This document shows, in pieces, positions 9,538 to 18,833 of a stretch of DNA of 64,000 nt. This stretch comes from JAJPKK01 sp963800215 (GTDB taxonomy: Bacteria; Pseudomonadota; Alphaproteobacteria; Rhizobiales; Xanthobacteraceae). The position numbers and the translations under genes were made by a program. Below the pieces are notes generated by a model, which did no database searches, was not told the origin of the DNA, and saw only the letters and a program-made list of their open reading frames with translations. Within the stretch, counting starts at the first letter, position 1. Every line of letters begins with the position of its first letter. The stretch lies in assembly GCA_963800215.1 (NCBI GenBank), contig CAWCZY010000014.1, positions 248,001-312,000 on the forward strand. The letters run 5' to 3'.

Positions 9538-11056
9538 GTGACCAGGCCGATGCTCATGCGCTTGCTCGTGGCGGTGGCGATTGCCAGCGGCGTCAACGTC
9601 CACGAAGCCCATGCCTGCGACGGCCCTTGCCCGACGCGGCCCCAGCCCGTGATCCCAGGGCATTCGAACAACAACGACGCAACCTACGCCATTACTGGAA
9701 TCCTCGGCGCCCTGGTCGGCGTGGCGATCTGGAACGTCCTGTTTCCGCCTTCACCACCTCCGCCCCCTCCGCCCCCGCCGGGGTCTTATCCTCCGGACGG
9801 CATGCCCGCGACACAGATACAGCTGCCGAACACGCCAGGTGGAGGGTGGTGGTGGTGGTGGTGGTGGTGGTGGTGGTGGTGGTGGTGGCGGGGGCCCTGG
9901 CGGCGCCAGACCCGTCGCGCTGCGCAACGGCTGCAACCTGCCGCCCGCCGGCGAGACACGTTTCGTTCCGACCGAGGTCGTCTTCGACATCCCGTCGAGC
10001 GTGTCGGCGCAAGCGCTCGATAATATCGCTGCGCGCCACGCCATGACGCGGGTGGAAACCACCACCCTTCGCCTGACCGGGCGGACGCTGCACGTCTGGC
10101 GCATCGATAACGGCACCTCGGTGCAGGACATGATTCGAAACGTCTGTACCAACCCCGCCGACCGGCTGGTCGCGGGCGCACAGCCGAATTACCTTTATGC
10201 CCTCGCGCAAGATTCGAAGGAGCCCGTCAACGACGCCCAATACGCTCCCGAGAAGCTCAAGCTGCTCGATGCGCATCGCCTTGCGGACGGCAACAAGGTC
10301 CTCGTCGCGATCATCGATTCCGAGGTCGATGCGTCCCATCCCGATCTCGCAGGGGCCATTACCGCCAGCTTCGATGCCTCCGCCGACGACGAACGGCCGC
10401 ATCCCCACGGCACCGGCATGGCCGGGGCGATCGCGGCGCATCGCACCATGCTGGGCACCGCTCCGCGGGTCGGGCTGCTCACGGTGCGTGCGTTCAGTGC
10501 CACCGCCAACAGCGCGCAGGGAACCACGTTCAACATCCTCAAGGGGCTCGATTGGGCCGCGGACGAGGGCGCCCGCGTCGTCAATATGAGCTTTGCCGGC
10601 CCATCCGATCCGCGGCTGCACGATGCGCTCCTCAAGGCCAACAAGAGGGGCATGGTGCTGGTTGCGGCCGCCGGCAATGCCGGTCCGAATTCTCCGCCGA
10701 TGTTTCCGGGTGCCGATCCGAGCGTAATCGCGGTCACCGCGACGGATTCGCGCGACGCCATATTCGCGGGGGCCAATCGCGGAAACTACATCGCGGTCGC
10801 CGCGCCCGGCGTCGATGTGCTCGCGCCGGCACCCGACAGCACCTACCAGCTGACGACGGGGACCTCCGTGGCAGCCGCCGAGGTGAGCGGCGTTGCGGCG
10901 CTGCTGATCGAGCGCAATCCCGCGCTCACGCCCGCCGACGTTCGCAAGATACTCATGGACACCGCAAAGCGTCTCGGGCCCAAGGCCCGCGACCGCGAGT
11001 TCGGCGCCGGCCTCGTCAATGCGCTGGACGCGGTGGTGGCGGCCAAGCCGAAATAG
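9538..11056 (+). CDS. Secreted subtilisin-family (S8) serine protease with Pro/Gly linker, frameshifted
   Basis: The N-terminal frame has a signal peptide, a cysteine-rich stretch, one hydrophobic segment and a PPSPPPPPPPPPG run. It then enters a perfect (TGG)14 tract at 9847-9888 in the wrong frame, reading tryptophans. In the next frame the same tract reads as polyglycine and continues into a complete S8 domain. The catalytic triad is visible as Asp in AIIDSEVD, His in HGTGMAG and Ser in GTSVAAAEVSG. Deleting one G from the GGG at 9844-9846 joins the two frames into one protein of about 505 aa. Whole-triplet slippage in the tract would not change frame, so the tract itself is not a simple on/off switch. 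Start GTG 9538 follows a G-rich site; ATGs at 9550 and 9556 are alternatives. Confidence 0.8.
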
Positions 11057-11109
11057 CGCGGCAAGCCAGCTCCAACTGATTCAAGACGGCGCGGTGCCGG
11101 CACGGCCGG

Positions 11110-11922
11110 TCACCGCCGTGCCTTCGCCGGTCGCGGTCGGATCGGCACGTCATAGTAGGCTTCCCGCGCCCCGTAAGTGAAATGCCACCATTCGCGGTGG
11201 TAATTCACAAAGCCGCGTCTTGCCATGGCCGTCACCAGCAGGCCGCGCCGGCGCCGCTGTTCGGCGCTGATGCCGGGGCTTGCGGTGTAGCTCACGGTGT
11301 CGAAGCAGTCGTAACCCGTTCCCATGTCGAGGCTGTTGTCGGGGCTGCGCTGCGCCGCCGGTCCGGTGCAGGGTCCGTAGGCGGCCGCCGGATCGAACGG
11401 AGCCGACGGCACGAGCGGCGCTTGGACCAGCGTCAAATCGACGGCGGTGCCGGTGGAATGGGCGGAGCGCGACGCGATATAGCCGGACGCGAACAGCGTG
11501 TTCTTCTGCAGCCTGGGGTAAAAGCGCTTGGTGGCGCCGCCGGCCCGGCCGTCATTCGCCCATTGCGCCATCGTCTGCACCGCGCGGGTGGGCCGATAGC
11601 AGTCATAGACCTTGAGCGCGAGACCCGAACCGGCGAGGTCCATCTGGACCCGTGCCAGCGCCGCCGCGACGTCCCTTCTCAGGATGCATTCGGCGGCGTT
11701 GTAGCCGTCGAGCGGGCGTCCCACGAAATTGTTGGTGCTGGCATAGCGAATGTCCTGGCCGATGCTCGGGTCGATGTCGCGGAGATACACCAGGGCATCC
11801 GGCAAAGTTCCTTCCGCGCGAACCTGGCCGAGGGTGAAAGCCAGCGCGGCCATGGTGGCCACCCGGACCATCCGCCGGGGGCTGCGGCCACTCGATCCGA
11901 TGGCGGCTTCGTGACGGTTCAT
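11110..11922 (-). CDS. D-alanyl-D-alanine dipeptidase (VanX/DdpX family)
   Basis: This periplasmic zinc dipeptidase of 270 aa hydrolyses D-Ala-D-Ala released from peptidoglycan. An N-terminal hydrophobic stretch (ATMAALAFTLGQVRA) acts as signal sequence. The metal site is complete: SAHSTGTAVD gives the His and Asp ligands, EWWHFTY gives the catalytic Glu and the third His ligand, and YDCYRPTRAVQTM is the conserved Arg-containing substrate loop. Being secreted and alone, with no VanH/VanA or VanRS genes nearby, it most likely recycles wall peptides and does not confer glycopeptide resistance. The start at 11922 is uncertain because no clear ribosome-binding site is visible; 11871 is an alternative. 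Confidence 0.85.
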   Translation of the reverse strand: MNRHEAAIGSSGRSPRRMVRVATMAALAFTLGQVRAEGTLPDALVYLRDIDPSIGQDIRYASTNNFVGRPLDGYNAAECILRRDVAAALARVQMDLAGSGLALKVYDCYRPTRAVQTMAQWANDGRAGGATKRFYPRLQKNTLFASGYIASRSAHSTGTAVDLTLVQAPLVPSAPFDPAAAYGPCTGPAAQRSPDNSLDMGTGYDCFDTVSYTASPGISAEQRRRRGLLVTAMARRGFVNYHREWWHFTYGAREAYYDVPIRPRPAKARR

Positions 11923-12107
11923 GAGGCGGTCGATCACGTTGGGGTGTGGCGGCTGGCATCGACGCATACCGGGGCGGCGGCGACGGTGCAAGCGTATCGG
12001 GGGTTTCGGCACCGGGGGCTGCGGAGAGAGCGCTTTCCGATCAGGCTGACCCTATTGGGGTCATTGCCCGGTCGAGCCGGTCGAGCCGGGCGATGACAGG
12101 CAACGCT

Positions 12108-12341
12108 CTAATGCTTGCCGAACAAGCCCAGCAGATGGATGATCGCGAAAAGCGTTATGAGGATGCCGACCAGCAGAATTGGCGTCGTCGGAATCATTCG
12201 CACGTCGAGCGTCTCGCGCGGCCGGCGCTCCAGCCAAATCATTGTGCCGGAGATCGCCAAGCCCACCGCCAGAAGTGCTATCGTGATCTCGGGACCCATG
12301 TGCGCTCGGCGTATATCCATGGGCCCGTGCGAGCCCGTCAT
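12108..12341 (-). CDS. Small two-helix inner-membrane protein, unknown function
   Basis: This 77-aa protein has two predicted membrane helices (ITIALLAVGLAISGTMIWL and TPILLVGILITLFAIIHLLG) joined by a short basic loop containing ERRPRETLDVRM. AGGAAAGC upstream of ATG 12341 fits a ribosome-binding site. The inner ATG at 12299 would still keep both helices. No function can be assigned. Confidence 0.6.
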   Translation of the reverse strand: MTGSHGPMDIRRAHMGPEITIALLAVGLAISGTMIWLERRPRETLDVRMIPTTPILLVGILITLFAIIHLLGLFGKH

Positions 12342-12410
12342 GCTTTCCTGGTCAAGGAATCCATGAGCCGGAGTGTGTTGTCAAACGTCGAGATCGAAAC
12401 GATCGAAAGT

Positions 12411-12436
12411 TCCCTCCCCCGCAAGCGGGAGAGGGA
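12411..12436. repeat. Intergenic palindrome (CCCTCCCCCGC / GCGGGAGAGGG type)
   Basis: A near-perfect inverted repeat around the central AAGC lies in the gap between the small membrane protein and the diguanylate cyclase. Palindromes of this CTCCC...GGGAG type are common between genes in Bradyrhizobium relatives. It may act as a transcript-end hairpin for the cyclase gene but has no T-run. Confidence 0.5.
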
Positions 12437-12515
12437 GCAAAACCGTTGAGCACGCGAATTGAAGTGATAATTCGGGGACCAGTCCCAAGTCGATATGATC
12501 GGGAAAAGCTCTGAA

Positions 12516-14048
12516 CTAAGCCGCCGGGCGCCGAAACGACTGCGCGACCAACGTGGGCTTGTCCGGCCGGATTTTCGCCGCTTCGATGCGATTGCGTCCG
12601 GTTTCCTTCGCACGATAAAGCGCCTGGTCGACCGCGGCGAGAAGCGCGGCGTGCAACTCTCCCGGTTCGGGAACGATCGCGGCGACGCCGATGCTCAGGT
12701 TCGCTTCGTTGACGCCGCAAGCGAAGCAAAGCTCGGCCAGGCATTGCCGGACCCGTTCGGCGACCCGCATCGCGCCCTCGACCGGCGTTGCCGGCAACAG
12801 GATCGAGAATTCATCGCCGCCATAGCGGGCGGCGACATCGGTTGCCCGCTTTATGCTCGCCGACATCGCCCGGCCGATCGTCTGCAGCAGCTTGTCGCCG
12901 GCCTGGTGGCCGTGCCGGTCGTTGTATTCCTTGAACAGGTCGGCATCGAGCATCATCAATGCGAGCGGCTGGCGTTCGCGCATGGCGCGCCGCCATTCGC
13001 GGGTGATGGTCTCGTTGAACTTGCGGCGATTGGCGAGCCCGGTCAGCTCGTCGGTGGTGGCGAGGACCGCGAGGTTGCTCTCGGCCTGGCCGCGCCGCCT
13101 GAGCTCTATGATGAGATAGAGCGTCATCAGCCACAGCGCCGCCACCAGGAGGCCGATGGCGAACGCATACCGACGCCAATCCGCGAAGATGTCGGCGGTC
13201 GACCGCCCGACGCTGATCACCAGGGGGAAATCGCCGACCCGGCTGTAAACCACGAGCCGCTGGATCCCGTCGGTCACGGCGTTGGTTTCAAACGATCCGG
13301 CGCGCTCACGGGCGAGATGCTTGTAGAGTTCCGCGCCCTTGAGGTCGCGCCCGATGAGTTCCTCCTGGTATGGCCGGTGCATCAGCACCGTGCCGTCGGT
13401 GCTGGAAAGCGTCATGGTGTCGTTGGGACCCAGCGACACGGTCTTGAACAATTGCTCAAAGTAGGAGAGGCGCAGTCCCCCGAGCACGACGCCGGCAAAC
13501 GCGCCGTCGGGGCGTGAGAGCCGCCGGCTCAGCGACACCACGGTCTGGCCGGTCGAGCGCGCCACGACCGGAGGACTGATGTGCAGCCCGGTCGTGTCGT
13601 TCATTTCGTGAAACTGAAAATAGTCGCGGTCGGCGCGGCTGACCGGTTGCGGATCGACGGTCCTGGAATCGAAGCGGACATGCCCGGTCGCGTCGAGGAC
13701 CAGCATGGCATCGAGGTGCCGGGCGGTGGTCGAGCGGTCGAACAGCACCAGCTGGCGAAGGTCCGGACTGAGCCGGTCGATCTCGGGATGCCTGAGATTT
13801 TCGGCGACGGCCTGCAAGGCCAAGTCGAAGCTCTCGATGTTGAGCAGAATGTCCAGATCAATAGCCGCAACCAGGCTCGCGGTCGTTTCCCGGGCGCTTT
13901 GCCAGGCGCTGTTGCGGGCATCGACCAGGAACTTTGCGCACACGGCGCAAAAGCAGACGATGACCAGCAGCAAGGCCGCGATCAAACGATTGGCGGAACG
14001 ACGCGGCGCCGGGATGCGATGATTGCCGGTGAAGTCGGATTGAAACAT
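12516..14048 (-). CDS. Membrane-anchored diguanylate cyclase with periplasmic Cache/PDC-type sensor
   Basis: This 510-aa protein makes the second messenger c-di-GMP from two GTP. A first membrane helix (about 20-42) is followed by a periplasmic domain of about 270 aa with features of double-Cache sensors (DYFQFHEM, VVSLSRRLSRPDG). After a second helix (about 315-335) comes a GGDEF domain. The active-site motif is an intact GGDEF (410-414). An RATD inhibitory site lies exactly five residues before it, so product feedback inhibition is expected. No EAL or HD-GYP domain is present. The gene stands alone and its external ligand is unknown. Confidence 0.9.
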   Translation of the reverse strand: MFQSDFTGNHRIPAPRRSANRLIAALLLVIVCFCAVCAKFLVDARNSAWQSARETTASLVAAIDLDILLNIESFDLALQAVAENLRHPEIDRLSPDLRQLVLFDRSTTARHLDAMLVLDATGHVRFDSRTVDPQPVSRADRDYFQFHEMNDTTGLHISPPVVARSTGQTVVSLSRRLSRPDGAFAGVVLGGLRLSYFEQLFKTVSLGPNDTMTLSSTDGTVLMHRPYQEELIGRDLKGAELYKHLARERAGSFETNAVTDGIQRLVVYSRVGDFPLVISVGRSTADIFADWRRYAFAIGLLVAALWLMTLYLIIELRRRGQAESNLAVLATTDELTGLANRRKFNETITREWRRAMRERQPLALMMLDADLFKEYNDRHGHQAGDKLLQTIGRAMSASIKRATDVAARYGGDEFSILLPATPVEGAMRVAERVRQCLAELCFACGVNEANLSIGVAAIVPEPGELHAALLAAVDQALYRAKETGRNRIEAAKIRPDKPTLVAQSFRRPAA

Positions 14049-14170
14049 GGTCGTTGACCCCTACCCTGAGGGCCATCATGCAGAAGTTCGGTTTGACCGA
14101 GGTTAAGACGACGGCACATGTGTGCGTCTGAGTTAGCAAAGCGTAAAACGGCCCGAGCGCGGCGGAGACG

Positions 14171-15235
14171 TCACTTCGTCATCATGCTCGTCCGCGGCGA
14201 CGCGCTCGGCGGCGGAGTCGGCGTGGGCGGCGAAATCGAAAGCGTCAGCCAGGCATTGTAGCCCGACGGCCGGTCGTGGCCGTCGAATTCCCCATAACCC
14301 TTGAGGTTCAGGTATCCCTGATAATTTCCGAGTGGAAAAATATAGCCGATCTGCGGGCCGACGCCGACGACACGCGATTCGAAGGGGCCGACATGGTCGC
14401 CGCTTCCGCTGTCGCCCGTCACCTGATCGTAAACATAGCCCACTGCTCCGATGAGCACCTGCTTGGAGAGAAATTGCGACATGCCCCAGTCGAGATGGAA
14501 GTCGACGCCATTCTGGTAATTGGTATACGGATTGATGTAGTTGTAGGTGAGGCCGGCGACCGCCGAGAGTTCGTGTCCGGTCTGCGGGTTGAAATACGTA
14601 TAGCCCGCGCCGCCGTCCAACGTGTAGTGCCCGATTCCAGTATTCGCCAGGCTGGTGCGATCATATTGTCCGACCGGCAGATCCCCGGTCACATAGGTCA
14701 TGAAGTTGTTCACGCCCTCGTTCCAGCGCAGCGCGAACATCGGCAGCAAATCGCCGGAAGCGGTTATTTCATCGGTGCGGCTGCCGAATTTCGAAAAACC
14801 GAAAGGCCCCAGCGTGCCTGCAATCTGGCCCTGCAACGTCGTGTCTACGTTGCCCAGCACGGCCATCATCGAGACCGAGGCCTGCCCCCCGAGGACGGAC
14901 TGCGCGAACACGTAGCTCGGGATCAACAAGCCGAGGTCGATGCGTGAATTGATGTTGGCGTTGATGTTGGCTTTGAGGCTCGTGGTGAATCCCTTGATCG
15001 TGATATCGCGGGCGAGGGCAACATCGCCTCCGGCTTTCACGGCGTCGTAATATTCCATCGCCGTGACCTGCCATCCCGGCTGCTGGGGGACCGCCGCAAG
15101 GCTTCCGAACAGACCCGGAAGCCAGAAGCTGACGCCACCTTCATCCGCCACGGCGCCGGTCGCAGTCAGGAGCCCGCCAAGAAGAATGGCCGCACCAATA
15201 TCGCGCGCATCGCGCGCAATCCCACGGCGCCGCAT
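14171..15235 (-). CDS. SphA/MetA-pathway-type outer-membrane protein
   Basis: This 354-aa exported protein has a signal peptide (LLGGLLTATGAVA) and a glycine- and aromatic-rich beta-strand pattern. It matches the Phenol_MetA_deg/SphA family, putative outer-membrane channels often found near aromatic-degradation genes. The opening GGVSFWLPGLFGSLAAVP and the internal GYTYFNPQTGHELSAVAG and GVDFHLDWGMSQFLS segments are typical. The C-terminus carries a proline-rich tail instead of a terminal aromatic strand. The start at 15235 was chosen because a run of seven Gs lies 5 bases upstream. No aromatic catabolic genes are adjacent, so the substrate is unknown. Confidence 0.75.
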   Translation of the reverse strand: MRRRGIARDARDIGAAILLGGLLTATGAVADEGGVSFWLPGLFGSLAAVPQQPGWQVTAMEYYDAVKAGGDVALARDITIKGFTTSLKANINANINSRIDLGLLIPSYVFAQSVLGGQASVSMMAVLGNVDTTLQGQIAGTLGPFGFSKFGSRTDEITASGDLLPMFALRWNEGVNNFMTYVTGDLPVGQYDRTSLANTGIGHYTLDGGAGYTYFNPQTGHELSAVAGLTYNYINPYTNYQNGVDFHLDWGMSQFLSKQVLIGAVGYVYDQVTGDSGSGDHVGPFESRVVGVGPQIGYIFPLGNYQGYLNLKGYGEFDGHDRPSGYNAWLTLSISPPTPTPPPSASPRTSMMTK

Positions 15236-15359
15236 TGTCACCCCCCCGATCGCCCCTGCACGAATGCTAACGGAACGGCAGGTTGCTCGCAACGACACGG
15301 GGGCCAAATTTGGATCGGTGTTGCAAATATGTCGGTTTCTGCAGCCGCACGCGCCGGGT

Positions 15360-16265
15360 TTATTGGCGCGCAGCGCCGCTCTGCGACGGTGCCGTCACAG
15401 AGGGCCGAGCCACGTGCCCGGACACTTTCGGGGCGTGTGCAGAGTGGATAGGCAGATCTGGATTTCGGTGTGCTGGCGCCCCGCAAAAGCTCTCGACGGC
15501 ACCGGCGACGGCGGCGCTGATGAGCGATCGGCGCTCCGGCGTCCCCAACGCCAATTCCTCGTCTCGATTGACGATCGAGCCGGCTTCGAGCAGGACGGCC
15601 GGCATATGCGTCTTCATGAGCACCACAAGCTGGTCGTAGCGGTAGACGCCGGCTTCGGCATCCACGAGTATGCGCTGCCGATTGCCCATGAACTTTTCGG
15701 TATAGTGGTGGGTGTATTTCAGGCCGCGGGCCTTGAGCTCGTCACCGAGCAGCTTGCCGAATTGGAGGCTGCGGGCGTAGTTGGGATTGGCGGAGGAAAT
15801 GAAAATCGAGTGGCCGGGGAACCGGTCGCTGTAGTCGTGCTCCTCGCCCTCATACTGCCATTTCTGCATAAAGTGGTCGGGCACGGAGTCGTGGTGGACG
15901 GCCAAGAAGAGATCGGCCGACATTGCGTTTGCCCTCTCGGCCCGCTTGAACAGGCCGGCCCTCGGCGCCTCGGCGGTGATCAGCAGAACCGTCCGTTCAA
16001 ACCCGGTTGCGACCAGCTTCTCCCGGATATCTTTGGCGAGTCGAAGGTTGAAGTCGTATTCATCGAGGCCGCGCGCGCTCTTGGCGCCGGGGACGCCCGC
16101 GGTGTGCCCGACGTCCACGACGACGCGAAACTTTTGACGGTCGCAAACCGGGGCGACCGGTTTCGCCGGCTCGGCGACGGCTTGGCCCCACGCTGGACGC
16201 ATCACGCCCTGAGATAGGTGCATCGCCACCGCGATGAGCGCAATCGTTCCTGCACGCAGGCGCAT
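15360..16265 (-). CDS. N-acetylmuramoyl-L-alanine amidase (Amidase_3)
   Basis: This exported zinc amidase of 301 aa cuts the bond between N-acetylmuramic acid and the stem peptide during cell separation or wall turnover. A signal peptide is followed by the Amidase_3 fold. Zinc-ligand and catalytic motifs are VVVDVGHTAG (first His), the Glu-containing LDEYDFNL, FLAVHHDS (second His) and VLLEAGSIVNRDEE (catalytic Glu). Unlike AmiC there is no AMIN domain, and unlike many alphaproteobacterial versions it is short. The start at 16265 is favoured by GGAGG 9 bases upstream. It lies 16 bases downstream of the glutathione transferase gene on the same strand, probably in one transcript. Confidence 0.85.
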   Translation of the reverse strand: MRLRAGTIALIAVAMHLSQGVMRPAWGQAVAEPAKPVAPVCDRQKFRVVVDVGHTAGVPGAKSARGLDEYDFNLRLAKDIREKLVATGFERTVLLITAEAPRAGLFKRAERANAMSADLFLAVHHDSVPDHFMQKWQYEGEEHDYSDRFPGHSIFISSANPNYARSLQFGKLLGDELKARGLKYTHHYTEKFMGNRQRILVDAEAGVYRYDQLVVLMKTHMPAVLLEAGSIVNRDEELALGTPERRSLISAAVAGAVESFCGAPAHRNPDLPIHSAHAPKVSGHVARPSVTAPSQSGAARQ

Positions 16266-16281
16266 CCCGCGGGACCTCCGG

Positions 16282-16896
16282 TCAGACCTTGATCTTCTCG
16301 TCATCGAGCGCTCGCTTGACCGCGGGACGCTCCAGCATCCGGTCCTTGAATGCCGTGTAGTTCTTCAACCCCGCCATCGGCAATTCGCGGCGCACGCCCC
16401 AGGTGTAGAATACCAGGCCGTAGGGGTCGACGACGGAATAGCCGTCCAAGAACCAGTCGCGCCCGGCCAGCAGGCCGTCGACTTGCTTCAAGTAACCGTG
16501 GAACGCCTTGAGCCCCATCTCCTTGATGGCGGGGAAGTCGGACGGATCAGCGGAGTAACGCTCGGGCCGGCCGACATGGGCATGGGCCGGGTGCACGCTC
16601 GCCGCAAAGAAGCCGACCAGCGAGAGCGCCTTGGCTTCGGTCAGCGGGTCTTTCGGCCACAGCCCGAACCTCTTGCCGAGATAGGGGAGGATCGCGGTGT
16701 TCTCGGAGAGCGGCTCGCCATTGTCCAGGCGCAGCACGGGCACCCGCCCTTGCGGGTTGATCTTGAGATAGGCCTCCGACCGCTGCTCGCCCTTGGCAAG
16801 GTCGACCCGGAGCGGCTCATAGGGCTCGCCGCTCTCTTCCAGCACGACGTGCGCGGCCATCGAGCACGCGCCGGGGGCGAAATACAGACCCAACAT
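16282..16896 (-). CDS. Glutathione S-transferase
   Basis: This cytosolic protein of 204 aa has the two-domain GST layout. The N-terminal thioredoxin-like domain carries LYFAPGACSMAAHVVLEESG (beta-class style, with Cys/Ser near residue 10 as possible catalytic residues), the cis-proline NPQGRVPVL and the glutathione-binding LSENTAILPYL. An all-helical C-terminal domain with the conserved Asp-containing SVVDPYG follows. The start at 16896 has GGAGA 8 bases upstream. A longer in-frame extension to 17085 lacks family similarity. The physiological substrate is unknown. Confidence 0.85.
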   Translation of the reverse strand: MLGLYFAPGACSMAAHVVLEESGEPYEPLRVDLAKGEQRSEAYLKINPQGRVPVLRLDNGEPLSENTAILPYLGKRFGLWPKDPLTEAKALSLVGFFAASVHPAHAHVGRPERYSADPSDFPAIKEMGLKAFHGYLKQVDGLLAGRDWFLDGYSVVDPYGLVFYTWGVRRELPMAGLKNYTAFKDRMLERPAVKRALDDEKIKV

Positions 16897-17114
16897 GGGG
16901 AATCTCCTGACCATCTCCCGCGCTTCGACAGCGAATCCTCCGGTGCGTCCCATGGATATCACGGCGTCGCGGCGGAGGCGACAACAGGGCGTGGTGGCAT
17001 CGTACCGATTGCACGCGCGCTCCGCGCGCGGGTCGCACGTGGGAGGGGTGATCGAACCGGGCGCCGGGCCGATGCGCAATCGCATTCACGCCCGGTCCCC
17101 CGAATGCCTCCGTT

Positions 17115-17519
17115 TCAACGCAGCCCGTTGATGGCGAGCAGCAGCACCACGGACGCGGCGACAAGGACGAGCACGCTCGTGCCGCCGCCGAATTGCCTCA
17201 GCGGCGACTGGCCGAGCGTGCGATTGAGGGCATAGGCGCTGGCAAGACGCGATGCGAGGAGGGCGATGCCGAGAGTTTGCACGACCAAGGCCCGCGCACC
17301 GGCGCCTTCGGCGAGCGCGATGACGATCAGCGCAAGCGGTGCCTGCTCGATGAAGTTTGCCTGGGCGCGGATGGCCTGGCTCAGCTTCGCAATGCCGCCG
17401 TCGCCTGCATCGACGCGGCTTTTGGTCCGGTGGATGATCACATTGACCGTGAGTGCGGCACCGAGAAGACCGAGGATGGCCGCATAGAGCGCGGTGACCA
17501 TGGGAAACGTCGCATTCAT
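17115..17519 (-). CDS. MAPEG-family membrane protein
   Basis: This 134-aa protein has four hydrophobic segments and the MAPEG pattern of bacterial relatives of microsomal glutathione transferases. The conserved helix-2 region reads AIRAQANFIEQAPLALIVIALAE, with the Arg-Ala-x-x-Asn-x-x-Glu core typical of the family. GGAGGG lies upstream of ATG 17519. It is transcribed in the same direction as the soluble GST gene downstream of it, which may be relevant. Enzymatic activity is not established for most bacterial members. Confidence 0.85.
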   Translation of the reverse strand: MNATFPMVTALYAAILGLLGAALTVNVIIHRTKSRVDAGDGGIAKLSQAIRAQANFIEQAPLALIVIALAEGAGARALVVQTLGIALLASRLASAYALNRTLGQSPLRQFGGGTSVLVLVAASVVLLLAINGLR

Positions 17520-17645
17520 GAAATTTGCCCTCCGAAGCGGTTGGTCGGGACCGCCAGCCCGAACGGGCGAGGCCTTCGACCGGCAGATGTCGAACGGGAG
17601 GCGGCCTAATCGACATCCGGCGCGAGATTTTTTTGATAATTCTCA

Positions 17646-17683
17646 GTCATTCCGGGTTCGCGCAAAGCGCGCCCCGGAATGAC
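17646..17683. repeat. Intergenic palindrome (CATTCCGGG / CCCGGAATG family)
   Basis: The sequence runs from GTCATTCCGGG through a CGCGCAAAGCGCGC centre to CCCGGAATGAC. It is a large imperfect palindrome of a type scattered between genes in Bradyrhizobium relatives. It lies just beyond the stop codon of the dioxygenase gene and may act as its transcript end. Confidence 0.6.
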
Positions 17684-17700
17684 CACCCGAACTGGGCCGC

Positions 17701-18673
17701 TCACCCCGCCTGAAACCCGCCTTCGCGTTGTGCCCGCGCATAGGTCGGCGCCAGCCGCGAGTGGAGAAAATCCCCGGCCGAGACTGGGCCATATTTCGCC
17801 GGGCGGCCGGGTTCGATGCAGGTCGGCAGGCAGGCGACGTTGGCTTCCGGATTGGGATCGAGGAAGAAGGCGACGGAATAGCGGTGGCGTCCAGGCGGAA
17901 CTCTCGACCTTGTGCGGAGTAGAGACGTAGACGTCGTTGGTCCAGCGCATCAGGCAATCGCCGATGTTGCAGACGAAAGCATTCGGCACCACCGGCGCCT
18001 TGATCCACTGCCCGGAGCGATGCCGCACCATCAGCCCGCCGGCCTCGTCGGTCGCGAGCAAAGTCAGGTTGCCGTAATCGGTGTGCTCGCCGGCACCGAG
18101 CTGGCCCGCCATCATGGTCGGCGGTGGCGGCGGATAATGGAGGAGGCGCAAGGTCGCCATCGGCCGGTCGAACACCCCTTCGAAGAAATCCGGCGCCAGG
18201 CCGAGATCCATGGCAAAGGCGCGGTGCAGCGTGCGCCCGAGGCTCCAGCAGGCGTCGAAATAGGCGAGCGCCGCGGCGCGGAAGCCGGGCATATCGGGCC
18301 AGCAATTGACGCCGCGAAACGGCTTTCCGGCCAGCACTTCGGGGTCATCGGGTGCAAGCTCGAGGCCGATATTGAACGCCTCCTTCAAGTCGTGAGGCTT
18401 GCCGGGATCGAGCGCCTCGTTGCCGAGCTTGATCCAGCCGCGATTGCCCGACGGTCCGGAAAACGCCGCGCGCTGCTTCGCCGCGAGCGGCTGGGCAAAG
18501 AAGTCGCGCGACATGGCGAACACGGTGTCCACCAGCGCGGGCGCGACGCCGTGCCCGACGACGTAGAAGAACCCGCTCTCGCGGCAGGCGGCGCCGATCG
18601 CTGCCGCGACATCCGCGGCAGTTCCGGAGCGCCCGACCAGCGGGCCTATATCGATGATGGGGATTTCGGCCAT
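17701..18673 (-). CDS. Isopenicillin-N-synthase-like 2-oxoglutarate/Fe(II) dioxygenase, frameshifted
   Basis: The N-terminal DIOX_N domain begins PIIDIGPLVG and contains GFFYVVGHGV. The catalytic jelly-roll domain supplies the iron ligands in GEHTDYGNLTLL (His and Asp) and STPHKVES (distal His). After the distal His the frame is lost. In another frame the expected RYSVAFFLDPNPEA follows and runs to a TGA at 17701-17703. The break is at about 17886-17890 and looks like a one-base indel; the repaired length is about 323 aa. MAEIPIID (18673) is the start, with AAGGGAG upstream. The substrate is unknown: family members act on amino acids, purines and gibberellin-like molecules. The gene is divergent from the nucleoside importer. 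Confidence 0.8.
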
Positions 18674-18833
18674 TCCGACTCCCTTGGTGAGCACCACCGC
18701 AACGGCAAACGCCGTGCCATCGTCGGGTCGAATTGGCCGCGGCAGGGGGGCCAGCTAATGGCACGCACCTTGCTATCCCGGGACCGGACGCAAAACTAGT
18801 CGCGCCGTGGATATGCCAAGGGAGAGTCAACTT

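Noticed and set aside
9847..9888. Triplet tract as a phase-variation switch
   Set aside because: Gain or loss of whole TGG units does not change the reading frame; the frame break is a separate one-base event in GGG.
11110..11922. Vancomycin-resistance determinant
   Set aside because: Only a VanX-like dipeptidase is present, it is exported, and no VanH, VanA or VanRS genes are nearby; wall recycling is more likely.
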